NCBI GenBank assembly: GCA_902729315.2 | Contig: LR746270.1 | Location: forward strand, 2,474,501 to 2,538,500 | Direction: 5' to 3' | Origin: Spirodela intermedia | Taxonomy: Eukaryota > Streptophyta > Magnoliopsida > Alismatales > Araceae | Length of the DNA: 64,000 nucleotides | In this document: in pieces, positions 36,055 to 47,600 of the stretch | How the letters are laid out: each line of letters starts with the position of its first letter | How positions within the stretch are numbered: position 1 is the stretch's first letter | Translations under genes and position numbers: made by a program | The notes under the pieces: model-generated | The model's input: only the letters and a program-made list of their open reading frames with translations | Database searches by the model: none | What the model was told of the DNA's origin: nothing

Positions 36055-37370
36055 GCCTAGCCCCTCCTCTTCTCTCTCTCCCCCCTTTCTCTTTCTCTCT
36101 CATAGCCTTGGCCCATAAATATGCTGTGAATGGAGAGAGAGAGAGAGAGAGAGTTTTAAGGAAGGATAACGTGAGACATTTCAATGCCTGTTTAAGGTAA
36201 TGTGTGGGTCTGTGGTGGTGGTCAACTTTGGGAAGCAAAGTCAAGCTAATTGTAGCTCAATCTTGGTGTATGATTTCTCTCTCTAGTCTTTTCGAAAACC
36301 CGTTGCCCACGTGGCTCCGAAGCGCGTCGCTAAACGAGAGGGAAGCGTGACAGTTGACATCAGTCAGATCGATCCAAGGATGGACCCATCTCTGTCTGAG
36401 TCAAGCACGCCACAAAAATAAGCCGGGGATGTCCTCCTGCCACGAGGTCCTATCCCCGGTAAGAAATATATTGCTTATCTACCCTTCTATCAAACCAGAT
36501 CTACGGTAGGGACAATCTGGTAAATAAACAGCGACCCGGCAGCTATTTATAGTTATGTACCCACGGTAGGTAAATTCCCTTACTAAGATATCGTTTGAGG
36601 GTATAAGTGCAAATACCACATGTTCAGAAGGGAAAAAGCTACCTGGTCAGCATACGTGAAAATGACAACTATACCCTTTAACCAGCACTCTCTTAAATGG
36701 TGGTCAGTAGCGACCTTTATGGGGGGAATACTCTGAGAATATTGTCTGGTGGCCTCAGTAAGAAGTACGCGTAAAATCGAGGGATAGGGGGTTGTTGACG
36801 AATTGGATGTTTTTTAGAGGACTTAAACAAAAAATAGAAAAATATTAAGATAGTATTAATTCAATAATATTAATCATTTTAATTTATATTTCTTACCGGT
36901 CGTGTATTGGGCCGGCCAGATAGGAGGTCCTCGCTGTATAAGCCACAGATATATCGCCATGACGCCCCCACGACAGGGCCTTCCAAACGCACCAGACTGT
37001 GACAGCTCATCCGACTCCCCCACCTCACTTCTCCCCGCGTCCACCGACAGCCCCACCGACACCCTCCCCCTTCCTTTCTCTCTCCACTCTCTCTCTATCT
37101 CTGTCTCTATCTCTTTCTACGAAGACCAGTGCGATGAAAGTTGATCTCAGGGGGGTCAAGTTCTGGAAGGATTTTTACCTGGGTTGGTGGTCCAGGTAGC
37201 ATATGAATCTGAGGGAGGGGGGAAAAGGAGAGGAAGAGGGGGAAGGGGGTGGCGTTGGGAGCTTGACTTACCTCGCACTCTTGGCTCACGTGCGGAGATG
37301 CCCGCCGCCCGCCGGGCCACCAGCTCCGCCGGTCGTCATCTCTCAAGGTGAAAGGAAAGAGAAAGAGAAA
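36055..37370. other. P4H 3' flank and P4H-KORRIGAN intergenic region
   Basis: Begins with a CT-rich 3' UTR and a (GA)n tract at about 36131-36152. The middle, 36300-36900, is unique-looking sequence in which I recognise no gene. A CT-rich stretch at about 37070-37120 may belong to the next gene's leader or promoter. Confidence 0.5.
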
Positions 37371-37550
37371 GAACCTCAGTGACCCTCCCTGCAAGTCGAG
37401 GCATTTAAAAAGAACGGAGGAGGGAATTACCAGAGCTTGCCGCCGGTCGGTGAGAGAGAGAGAGAGAGAACCTCAGTGATCCTGCAAGTCGAGGCATTTA
37501 GAAAGAACGGAGGAGGGAATTACCAGAGCCTGCCGGCGGTCGGTGAAAGG
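37371..37550. repeat. ~97-bp tandem duplication upstream of the KORRIGAN-type gene
   Basis: Two direct copies begin at 37371 and 37468. Both contain gaacctcagtga, tgcaagtcgaggcattta, gaacggaggagggaatta and ccagagc(t/c)tgccg. The first copy ends in a short (GA)n run. Confidence 0.88.
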
Positions 37551-37596
37551 GTACAAAAGTCGCCGTCGGTGGGGTGGGCAGGCGAGATCTCCACCT

Positions 37597-37600
<4 letters not shown>

Positions 37601-37638
<38 letters not shown>
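37601..37638. repeat. (GA)19 tract in the KORRIGAN leader region
   Basis: Perfect GA repeat about 180 bp upstream of the start codon. GAGA tracts in plant promoters and leaders are binding sites for BPC-type factors; that role is inferred. Confidence 0.9.
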
Positions 37639-37640
<2 letters not shown>

Positions 37641-37781
37641 TCACTGAGCGAGCTGCGACAACCCAACCACCAGCGACCAATAATGCCGTCCTCCTCCTCC
37701 TCCGGTTTCCTCTTCTAATCTGCGTAGCAGAGGTGGAAGAGCTCAGGAAGAGGAAACCAGAGGAAGAGGAGGAAAGCAGAG

Positions 37782-37818
37782 GAAGAAGAAGAAGAAGAAG
37801 AAGAAGAAGAAGAAGAAG
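37782..37818. repeat. (GAA)n tract directly before the KORRIGAN start codon
   Basis: About twelve GAA units end at the base before the ATG at 37819, so the repeat lies in the 5' UTR. Length variation would change the immediate leader of the mRNA. Confidence 0.9.
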
Positions 37819-40244
37819 ATGTTCGGGCGCGATCCGTGGGGAGGGCCGCTGGAGATCTCCCACGCGGACTCCGCCACCGACGATGACCGGAGCAGGAACC
37901 TGCAGGACCTCGACCGGGCGGCGCTGTCGCGGCAGCTGGACGAGACCCAGCAGAGCTGGCTCCTGGCCAGGCCCGGGGAACCGGGGAAGAAGAAGAAGAA
38001 GTACGTTGACCTCGGCTGTATGGTGGTCAGCCGCAAGCACTTCCTCTGGACCGTCGGCAGCATCCTTGGTGCCGCCCTCCTCGTCGGCCTCATCGTCCTC
38101 ATCGTCAAGACTATGCCCCACCACCGCCCCCGCCCCCCGCCGCCGGACAAGTACACGCAGGCCCTCCACAAGGCCCTCATGTTCTTCAACGCCCAACGCT
38201 GTAAATTCCTGCTCCTCCCCTTCCATCTTTTTCCTCCTCATTTCTTCGATCAGATTGCAGAGCTCCTTCTTCTGGTTTCCCTCTGACGCGGGCTGAAATC
38301 TGCGAGCAGCTGGCCCGCTGCCGAAGCACAACAACGTCTCCTGGAGAGGGAACTCGGGGATGCAGGACGGCATGTCCAATGGCGGCACGAAGAAGAACCT
38401 CGTCGGCGGGTACTACGACGCCGGGGACGCAATCAAGTTCGGCTTCCCCATGTCCTTCTCCATGACTCTGCTCAGCTGGAGTGTCATCGAGTACAGCGCC
38501 AAGTACGAGGCCGCCGGGGAGCTCGAGCACGTCAAGGAGATCATCAAATGGGGTACCGACTACCTCCTCAAGACCTTCAACTCCTCCGCTGATACCATCA
38601 ACGAGATCGCCGCTCAGGCAAGTCAATTCCCCCTCCCTGTTCTTCCAAATCGGCGCAAAATCATCGCCGATCAGCCACCATCCCCTCGAGTTTCAACACC
38701 GGCCGTCGCAGATCTGCCTGAAATTTCTCAGTAAAAGCAAAATCAACAATCTCCGATCACCTCTGCAGGTCGGTGCCGGGGACACTTCCAAGGACACAAA
38801 CCCTAACGACCATTACTGCTGGACGCGGCCTGAGGACATAGACTACGAGCGGCCGGTGTACACCTGCCACAGCTGCTCGGATCTGGCGTCGGAGATGGCA
38901 GCGGCTCTCGCCGCCGCCTCCATCGTCTTCAAGGATAGCAAGACCTACTCCGACAAGCTCGTCCATGGGGCCGCCACGCTCTGGAAGTACGGGCGGAGTC
39001 AGAAGGGGAGGTACAGCCCGAACGGCGCCGATTCCTCCATTTTCTACAACTCCACCAGCTACTGGGACGAGTTCGTCTGGGGTGGCGCCTGGTTGTACTA
39101 CGCCACCGGCAACTCCTCCTACCTCGCGCTGGCCACCCATCCCACCATGGCCAAGCACGCTGGAGCTTTCTGGGGCGGTCCTTTCTACGGCGTCTTCAGC
39201 TGGGACAACAAGCTCCCCGGTGCTCAGGTATCCTTCTTCTTCTTCTTCTTTTCCTTCTTCCTAGTTCTTCATGGGCTTCCGACGGTCTCCATGCTTTTTC
39301 TTCTTCATCGTCGTCTCCAACAATGGTGGTCCACTTCGGCAGGTGCTGCTGAGCAGGCTGCGGCTGTTCCTCAGCCCGGGGTACCCGTATGAGGAGATCC
39401 TGCAGACCTTCCACAACCAGACCAGCATCGTGATGTGCTCCTTCCTCCCCATTTTCAACACCTTCAACAGGACGAGAGGTTCGTTCCCAGAGTTTCCGGA
39501 GTTTCTCCCCCTTTCTTCTTCAACCAGACTGTGCTTCTTCCTCATCGTGGAGAATCTTACAGGAGGACTGATACAGCTGAACCACGGGGCGCCGCAGCCG
39601 CTGCAGTACGTCGTCAAGGCGGCGTTCCTCGCCACCGTCTTCAGCGACTACATGGAGACCGTCGGAAGCCCTGGCTGGACCTGCGGCCCCAACTTCTACC
39701 CGATCGAGGTCCTCCGTAACTTCGCCAGAACACAGGTCTGTCTCCATCTCCGCCATCGCCATCGCCATCGCCATCGTACTTCCGTGAGGAAACAAATTAG
39801 GGTTTCTCCTGTGCAATTCCCCAAATCTGGTGCTCGATCCTGCAGATCGACTACATTCTTGGGGACAATCCGCTGAAGATGAGCTACGTGGTGGGGTACG
39901 GGAAGAAGTACCCGAAACACGTCCACCACCGGGGCGCGTCGATCCCGAAGAACGGCGTCAAGTACGGCTGCAAAGGAGGGTGGAAATGGCGGGACACCAA
40001 GAACCCTAACCCTAACACCATCATCGGAGCTATGGTGGCTGGCCCCGACAGATTCGACGGCTTCAAGGACGTCCGCACCAACTACAACTACACAGAACCC
40101 ACTCTCGTCGGCAACGCCGGCCTGGTCGCTGCCCTCATTGCCCTCTCCGACATTCGGACGGGAATCGACAAAAACACCATCTTCTCCGCCGTGCCCCCCT
40201 TCTTCCCCACCGTGCCGCCTCCTCCCGCAGCTTGGAAGCCATGA
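37819..40244 (+). CDS. KOR1: Membrane-anchored GH9 endo-1,4-beta-glucanase (KORRIGAN type)
   Basis: Type II membrane glycoside hydrolase of family 9, subclass A, which associates with cellulose synthase and is needed for normal cellulose deposition and cytokinesis. Six exons with consistent phases: 37819-38200, 38310-38617, 38769-39227, 39343-39478, 39563-39735 and 39846-40244, giving 618 residues (Arabidopsis KOR1 is about 620). Seen: cytosolic tail with the sorting-type motifs LL (48-49) and YVDL (62-65), one transmembrane helix at about 74-97, Pro-rich stalk, catalytic Asp164 and Asp167 in YYDAGD, the GH9 His signature [12 protein letters not shown], the catalytic acid Glu570 in [12 protein letters not shown], and a Pro-rich C-terminus ending AAWKP. 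Intron 2 uses a GC donor (CAG/gcaagt). Intron 3 begins gtatcctt. Confidence 0.95.
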
Positions 40245-40289
40245 CAGAAAGACCAGAAACACGAGAAAGACCAGAAGCCCAGGCCACCT

Positions 40290-40339
<50 letters not shown>

Positions 40340-41602
40340 ATTTTGTACAATTCCTCCGGGAAGGAGCCTTCGCTCTCTCCCATCTCCATGGCGCCGCATC
40401 ACAGATATCTCCGCCTCTTCAATCCCTTCTCAGATAGTTCTGCCCACAGGAATCACGAACCACAAAATCAATGTTTCAGAGAAATTCTTCGTTTGTGTAC
40501 ACCGCCGACTACAATCCTGAAGAGATCTCCTTCATCTTCTCCGATCCTTTCAGCATCAGGTCACTCGCATGGCGGCGCCGGAGCCCCCTGCAAAACCCTG
40601 GAAGAGCAGGCCCGAGGAAGACGAACTACGTGGCACGAAATGCTTAAGAACAATTCAAATGATGGGCGACCGCATGGGGGGGCACTTGTCGGTAACCACA
40701 AAAGCTACTTCCTGTTGGGTGAGAGTTTTCAGCCAGTCAGTAATGGGCCGAGCCGGATCTTATGTTTTATATGAGCTTCCTCTAATGGGCCAATATCAGC
40801 AAAATGGGCCGTCGACAAGGAAATACTTTAAGAAATGTATGACGAAATCATTCTAAGAAAAAGATAAAATAAAATATACTACTATATATCTAAATCACAA
40901 TGAAAAGCGAAGCATATTAATTAATTATATTCATGGTAAGATATTAATTATATAAAATGTATTATATATATTAATGATAACATATTAATTAAATAATATC
41001 TCATGTAGGTTGACCGACGGTCTAAGTTCGTCGTCAAGGCGCCCTGGGTTGTCCCGATAAGAGTCCCGAGCCAGTCCTGTTGACTCTTGGTATGTCGGGC
41101 AATCTGACCAGTTAACGGCCGCAGACAGGTTCGTCCGGCGATGGGATTTTCATCAAAAAAGGGACGGTCGAGATCGATGCGTATATTTTGCGAGTCCGAA
41201 GCGCTGCGTATAGTTTCGTCGTACGTAAGGACCTAGAGACCAATAGAACTGAACAGGGTGAAGGAATACCAGCGTGGCAGTGGAGAGATGTCTGATAAGG
41301 GTGAGTGGCGATACGTATACATAGTGTTTTATTCCTTGGGTGGGAAGGACGGGGTCGGGAAGACGGAGGGTTTTGATTGAGACGGTGAGACTGAGTCAGG
41401 GAAGGAGGGGGGAGGGAAGGAGAACGCCATTAATTTAACCGGCGGAGGGGATCAGAGAGGAATCGAGATTGCAGATCCGTCGAGGAAGGAGGGGGTGGGA
41501 GTGGAGGGGAGATCCTCCGCCGATCTGTAAGGGGTTGGCATCTCCGGCTGGGGCTCCGTCGGCGCCGCCGCTTTCTCCGGCGAGGGAGGAAGGGGGCCGA
41601 GG
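40245..41602. other. KORRIGAN 3' UTR, intergenic region and ALA3 leader
   Basis: A (CT)n tract at 40291-40338 lies 47 bp after the KORRIGAN stop. 40860-41010 is very AT-rich. From about 41340 the sequence is G-rich and purine-rich and runs into the flippase start. No independent gene recognised. Confidence 0.5.
40291..40338. repeat. (CT)n tract in the KORRIGAN 3' UTR
   Basis: About 24 CT units with a single interruption near the right end, in the predicted 3' UTR. It is complementary in RNA to the (GA)19 tract of the same gene's leader region. Confidence 0.9.
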
Positions 41603-44600
41603 ATGAGGGGCGCGTGGGGGAGGAGGGCGAGGGGGCAGACGGTGAGGTTGGGAGGGGAGCGCGATGGGAGCTCCGGGAGGGGAGGATTGACCCAGGCGCC
41701 GTCGCAGACGGTCAGGCTGGGGCGGGTCCAGCCACAGGCGCCGGGGCACCGCACGATCTACTGTAACGACCGCGACGCCAATCTCCCGGTCAAATTCAAG
41801 GTGCGATCATCTCCGGTTCCTTCGTCTCCCCGTTACCGGTTATGTTTGATGATTCTGAAGCCAGACTGTTTGGGGACTCCGCGTGAGTTCTGCTCTTAAA
41901 TGGGTTTCTGGTGCTATGGAGTTTTTCGCGTCTGGTATTTGAGATGTGCTTGCGCAATTTATTTGGCCTGCCTCAGAAATAAAATAAACTCGTCGAAGGG
42001 ACTGCTCTTACCATGTTAGACATCGCAAAAAATAAAACTGGGTTAGTTCCAGCTATTTTTCCATTCGGCTGACAAGAATACGCGGGACTAGCTGTGTTGC
42101 GCGTAGGATTTCAATATGGTATTTTCGTTTCCACCACATGGTTCTCAGAATGGAATTAGGTGATAGTCGAATCTCTTCTGACTTGTCCCTTTCCTGCGCC
42201 AGAGTTGCCTTCAAATTTTCACCAAGGGCCTGCGGATTGTTCTCTCAGGGAACTGAAAATGTCCACTCTTCATAATTGGGCTTGTTCTCTGTGATCACTC
42301 ATGTCGACTATTCATAATTTAACACCGACTATGGACTATGATATTTCCAGTTCTGCAATGATTTCGAAAAATGGGAAATAGGCAATGGGATTATGTTCAG
42401 AGAGACTGGATGAGGCATTTCCTTGGAGGACGCTCATTCAATGTATGCATTCACATCTAAACATTCATCTACAGGCTTCTCAAGATCCAAATTAATAATC
42501 AGAGCTCTCCAGCTTAAAATTAAGCCAGCGTGTAGTCTATCTGATGAATTTGACTTCCATTGATGGAGGCAGTCTTGTCACTCACTAATCAGTATGCTTA
42601 CCATCATCTCTTGGCTTGTTGCCAGCTTATGTTATGAAGTTGTACATTTAGTGGGTTAATGGGTCTAAGTTGTTTACACTCTCTCCATCTTTTTTTTTGT
42701 ATATCATGACCATTAATGTCTCATTGATGCCCTTAAAACCTTCAACAGACTCCAAAACAGCCTGCATATAATCTTTTTTTGATGTCCCATAAGTCATTGA
42801 GAAAAAAAAAAAAGAAAACCCATCAGACTTTGGAAACTTGTTCTCTAAAAAGAAAAACTAATTTCTGCTACATCTTTTGCTGTCAAAACTTTCGAAATCT
42901 TCCTTGGCTCCTTTCTTGATGACCTGGACAGCAAATTCTCTCCAAATGGTGGCCACTAATCATCCTCTTCTGCATATACACATTAGGAGATACTTAATGC
43001 GTTTACTAATGTGATTTTCATTTATAATCTCCTGCTCCCGTTCAGTTTCTGCTGAGTTGTACTTCTTATTCTTGAGGCTGCCTTGTGAAAGTAGACTATT
43101 TTTGTCACATTCCTTTAGTCGCCTATCCCTTGATGTCCTTTTCCGGTGCCATTGATACCTGGAGATAATATTCCTTCGTTCTGCCTTGAATGTCTCTCTG
43201 GTCTAGTCCGCTTTATCATGTATCTCTACTTCTTTCAATGCATTAACTTCCTCATGTGGAGAAGAACATTTAAGCTCCCTGTCTGGATTCACTTCTCTCC
43301 TAGGCAGTGTGAACAACATTGAAGCTCCCTGCTCTGCATTCCCAGTGCACAAAAACTGGATTCCCTAATAGTTTTTATGTCGTTTTGTGGTTAACGGGCT
43401 ATTGATACCTGAGAAACCTTGTGAGAACCTATCCAAAGAGTTTTTAAATTTTGGGGAACAAAATGTCTCTTGACATGTCAGAACTCCATTTCTTCATGAA
43501 GAACTCATTTCATTGAATCATTTATCTTCCCAACATTCATAATTTAATTAAAGGTAGACCTTTTGATAGTTGTAGTCCTTCAATATTTTTCATTATCTCC
43601 TCTGCTCCATCCTTGGTCGTAGCCTCTTGGAAAATTTAAAATATGAACCTTACATTTTCTGACTAGCATTCTCACCAATATCCACTTCTCCTCAATATAT
43701 ATGCCCAGTGAAGTTGACGTGATTCCATGAAATTCACGCTTTCCTCACCCACATCTCTCCCTCTTGCTTTCTTCTCCTTCCATCTGTTTTGTTTCTCTGT
43801 TATTGAGTCCTCCATTTAGTGCCCTTTGCCATACTCAGTGGCCGCATATTTTTGATCTTTTTTAAAACATCAGACACATTCTTTTTAATGCCATTGACAG
43901 TCAGCCTCACCTTGCCAACAAGCTCTTATATTGCTCCACATTCGCTCTTTCTTGTCCCCTACCTTCCATTTCTCCAATGACCTCCTTTTTTTCTTCTCAT
44001 AATTCTTTCTCCATATCTCCTCTGTTTTCAGCGCCTCCATTTATTTTTATAGTCTCTTTTGCTTTCTTGTTAGTTTTTGGTATTATATTGCCATGCTTCT
44101 GGGTTTCTCCTAGGCCGTAGAACCCAGTCTGGGGATAGACTGACCTGGATGGGCACCCCCCAGCGTGTTCTGCTCATGTTTTCTTCCTCAACTTCTTGGC
44201 CTGGTTGTAGTGTGAACATTGGAAGAAGAGTAAGGTTGGAGACATGATTAAAGTGAATGAACCTTTGTTATAATTAGCTTCCAGAAAATCATGATAATTC
44301 TAAATAAAGCAGTCAATGCGGTTGAACAGCTTCTTCTTGTGCACAGAGTACAACTTTACTAATTACTGGTAGTCTTGTATGTTCTGTGCTTTCTTTTTAT
44401 GTGCTCTTCTCTTTTGCTCTGTGTTCTAAAGATGATGGATTCTTAATTTATTTTTTTGCCATTTCATTTTAGGGAAATTCTATATCAACGACAAAATATA
44501 ATCTCTTGACCTTCCTGCCAAAAGGGTTGTTTGAGCAGGTAAAGAAATTTAATCTTTAAACACTTTGCCACAACTTTATTTTCACTTGGCTCTTACTGAC

Positions 44601-47600
44601 GAGCATTCAGTTTTTCTCATACAGTTCAGACGGGTGGCTAATTTATACTTCCTTATGATCTCAATTTTGTCCACCACACCAATCAGGTTACCCTCAATAC
44701 AGTTTGATATCTTTTCTATTTAATTCTAGGATAAAGTTGTAGCTATTAAGGGTTATATAACGTGTTTTCTTTTTTCTTATGCTGGGAGGATTTGTTACTA
44801 AAGCTCATCTTCTTGACAGTCCAGTGCACCCGATAACAAATGTGGTTCCTCTATCTCTCGTGCTTCTTGTGTCGCTTGTGAAGGAAGCATTTGAGGACTG
44901 GGTTAGTAGTGAGAAAAAGGCTAAATACTTATGATCTTCTATTCATATATGTTTTTATATGATGTATCTAAAGCAAAATAAATTCTTAGTTAAAGGACTG
45001 ATCTCATGAGAACTGTAGTTTATCAACGCATTTTTTTTATAGAAAATGGATTCTACTTTGTTTATTTTTTCCCTGACATTTTGTATTTGGCCTCTCAGAA
45101 AAGGATGCTTAATGACAGGGTGATAAATAGCACATCAGTTGAAGTTTTGCAAGATGACAGATGGGAAAGCATTCCTTGGAAGAAACTACAGGTCGGAGAT
45201 GTTGTGAGGGTAAGTATCATTTACATGTTTGCTGGATGAGAAGCGATTTTACTGATGGCTATTTTTAATGTCTGCGTAATATAGTTCAAGGAGCACTTAA
45301 GCTTCTGCTCTTCCAATGCAAGTTGCCATTATCTTGTGATATTCACTGGATAGTGTGGAAAATTGTCTCTTTCGTAGGTTGTACTGTTATTTGTGGCACG
45401 AAATTTATAGTTCAGTTTGCTACTTTCTTTGCCCTCAGGAATTGTACCTTCTTAGTAACATTTTGTTGATTGTTGTCTTTATATTTTGTTATTTTGGAAG
45501 CTTTTGTTCTATGAAATAGCTTGCTAGAGGCCTAGTCTGAAAAAAAATAAAATTGCTTTATGCTAAATATAGCAACAAAGGTCTGCTAGCTTTGGGATGT
45601 AGTGGGGGTAAATTGTTCATTTTTTTTACTTTCGTAATGACATTTGCTGAATTTGTAATCTTGTTCGTTGACAAAGATAGAAACAAAGATCGTTTAACTT
45701 TCAAAGGTAGTGGGGAGAACGTCTTGAAAATAGATCTGTTAGATATGGAAATTGATGAATTTGTTAAGGCAGAAGGATACAATGTGGAGTAAATAACTTC
45801 TTTTTTAGTTGGAAGACGATTATGTACAGGGATGGCCCCTCTATCTCTGATGCCTGTGTTCTGTCTCTTATACTCTCGACACATTGATGCTCACTAGTAG
45901 GTTTCGGGGGTTAGATAGTGCACCTCTTCAAACAAAGGCAAGGCAGGCCTAATTCATAGTACCACAAATTCGGTACAGCGAATTTGTGTATACTCACACT
46001 CTATTAACAATAGTATAATGCGAGATGCACTTTTGACTGTAAATTTTGATCATTCTTAACCTAATACGTTTCGGTTTCAATCTAATGGCTCGTGATGAAA
46101 TTCGTTGGATATGTTGTTGTGGGCACCTTTTATAGCTCAATGCCTTATGCCTATGACGCCTAATGTTGCTGCACAGAATACCTGCATTCGTTTACATTAT
46201 TCCTGTATTTTTCTTTGTCCTCACGCTTACCTACTAAATTTTTTCTGCAGATCAAACAGGATACTTTTTTCCCTGCAGATTTGCTTTTCCTTGCGAGTTC
46301 AAATCCAGATGGTGTGTGCTATACTGAGGTTAGTTTTTTTTTCTATGTTTATCATCTTTATAATCTCTTCATATTGAGCGCTATTTTGACTTGCACTGCT
46401 TAGATTCATGACAATTGCATTAGAAAGAAGGTTTGCCTGATTTTGTTACTGATTACCAGTTCTGATTATAGACTGCCAATTTGGATGGAGAGACAAATTT
46501 GAAGATCAGAAAAGCACTGGAAAGGACTTGGGATTACTTGCTTCCTGAAAAAGCGGCTGAATTCAAAGGTTTGAGTGGTTTTTTTTTTCCTTGGTGATTT
46601 TAGCTACGTAATCAGTTTTTGGTTTACAAAAAGGGTACTTTTTTATCTTGTGCGCAGGGGAGATAGAGTGTGAACAACCAAATAATTCGTTGTACACATT
46701 CACTGGCAACCTTATCATTCAAAAACAAACATTACCTCTTTCTCCTAATCAGATTCTTCTAAGGGTGCGTTTTTTTCCCTCAATTGTCTGCCCTTTTTAA
46801 TTTTCAGAACATTAGAACTCTCAGATATGATATACTTAGCATGGATATAATTATTCTTCTTTTTCTTTCTTGTTGCAACTGATGCAAATTACATATAAAA
46901 TCATAATTACTACTTGTTCCCTTGTCAAGTGAAAAGGACTTCACTGTAGTTATATTACTTGCCAGATGGAACTTCTTGAGCAGGTCTAATGATACTGGTC
47001 GTTAGTACAAAAGACGAGAATCGTGGGCTGTCCCGTTTGCAATGTTACAAGTCAAATTATGTTATGGAAGAACTAGATTGACTCAGCGAACGGCTATGGA
47101 GCCTGCTTCTACCTCTTGAGCTTGGCTGGTCATGTTTATGGAAGTAATCTTCAATAAAAGAAATGTAACTAAAAGAATTGACCATCTTGATAACCAAGCT
47201 GTCTGAACTGCTTCCGTTAGCCATCAAATAAAGAACAAAAGATGTAATTATCTGTGTGAAAAATATAAAATTTCCCGTGAATTTTTTGTGCAACCAAGGT
47301 TCCGCCATTACGACTAATTCCCGTGAAATCTTTGTGTAAACGTAACTATGATCAATCCTTTTACGAACAGGACTCTTATAGTCGGTCACCATTGCTGGTG
47401 AAGATACCTCGTAGTAACATTATATGCTCGTTTTTAATGGATGTCACTTGGATGACCTTGTATATGCTAGTCGAAGAAGACATTGTCCTCAAGATTGTCA
47501 GGAACCTTGACTGGCTGGCCATTACTGTAACTGTAAGAAAGGAGAGAAAAGACAATATTTCCTACCCATATTCTTTTATAAAGATCGTATTCTTTTATCA

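Noticed and set aside
37574-38296. + strand 240-codon frame with Glu-Arg and Arg-Arg runs
   Set aside because: Made by the GA and GAA repeats read in another frame than the real KORRIGAN frame starting at 37819.
37498-38388. Long minus-strand open frame (296 codons) opposite the KORRIGAN start
   Set aside because: Antisense shadow of a GC-rich exon and of GA/GAA microsatellites; composition is Leu/Ser/Arg repeats with no family features.
40088-40774. Open frames around 40100-40774 with Ser-Leu or Arg-Glu runs
   Set aside because: Translations of the (CT)n/(GA)n tract in the KORRIGAN 3' UTR.
41435-41754. Pro-rich minus-strand frames opposite flippase exon 1
   Set aside because: Antisense of a GGA/GGG-rich leader and exon 1; no support.
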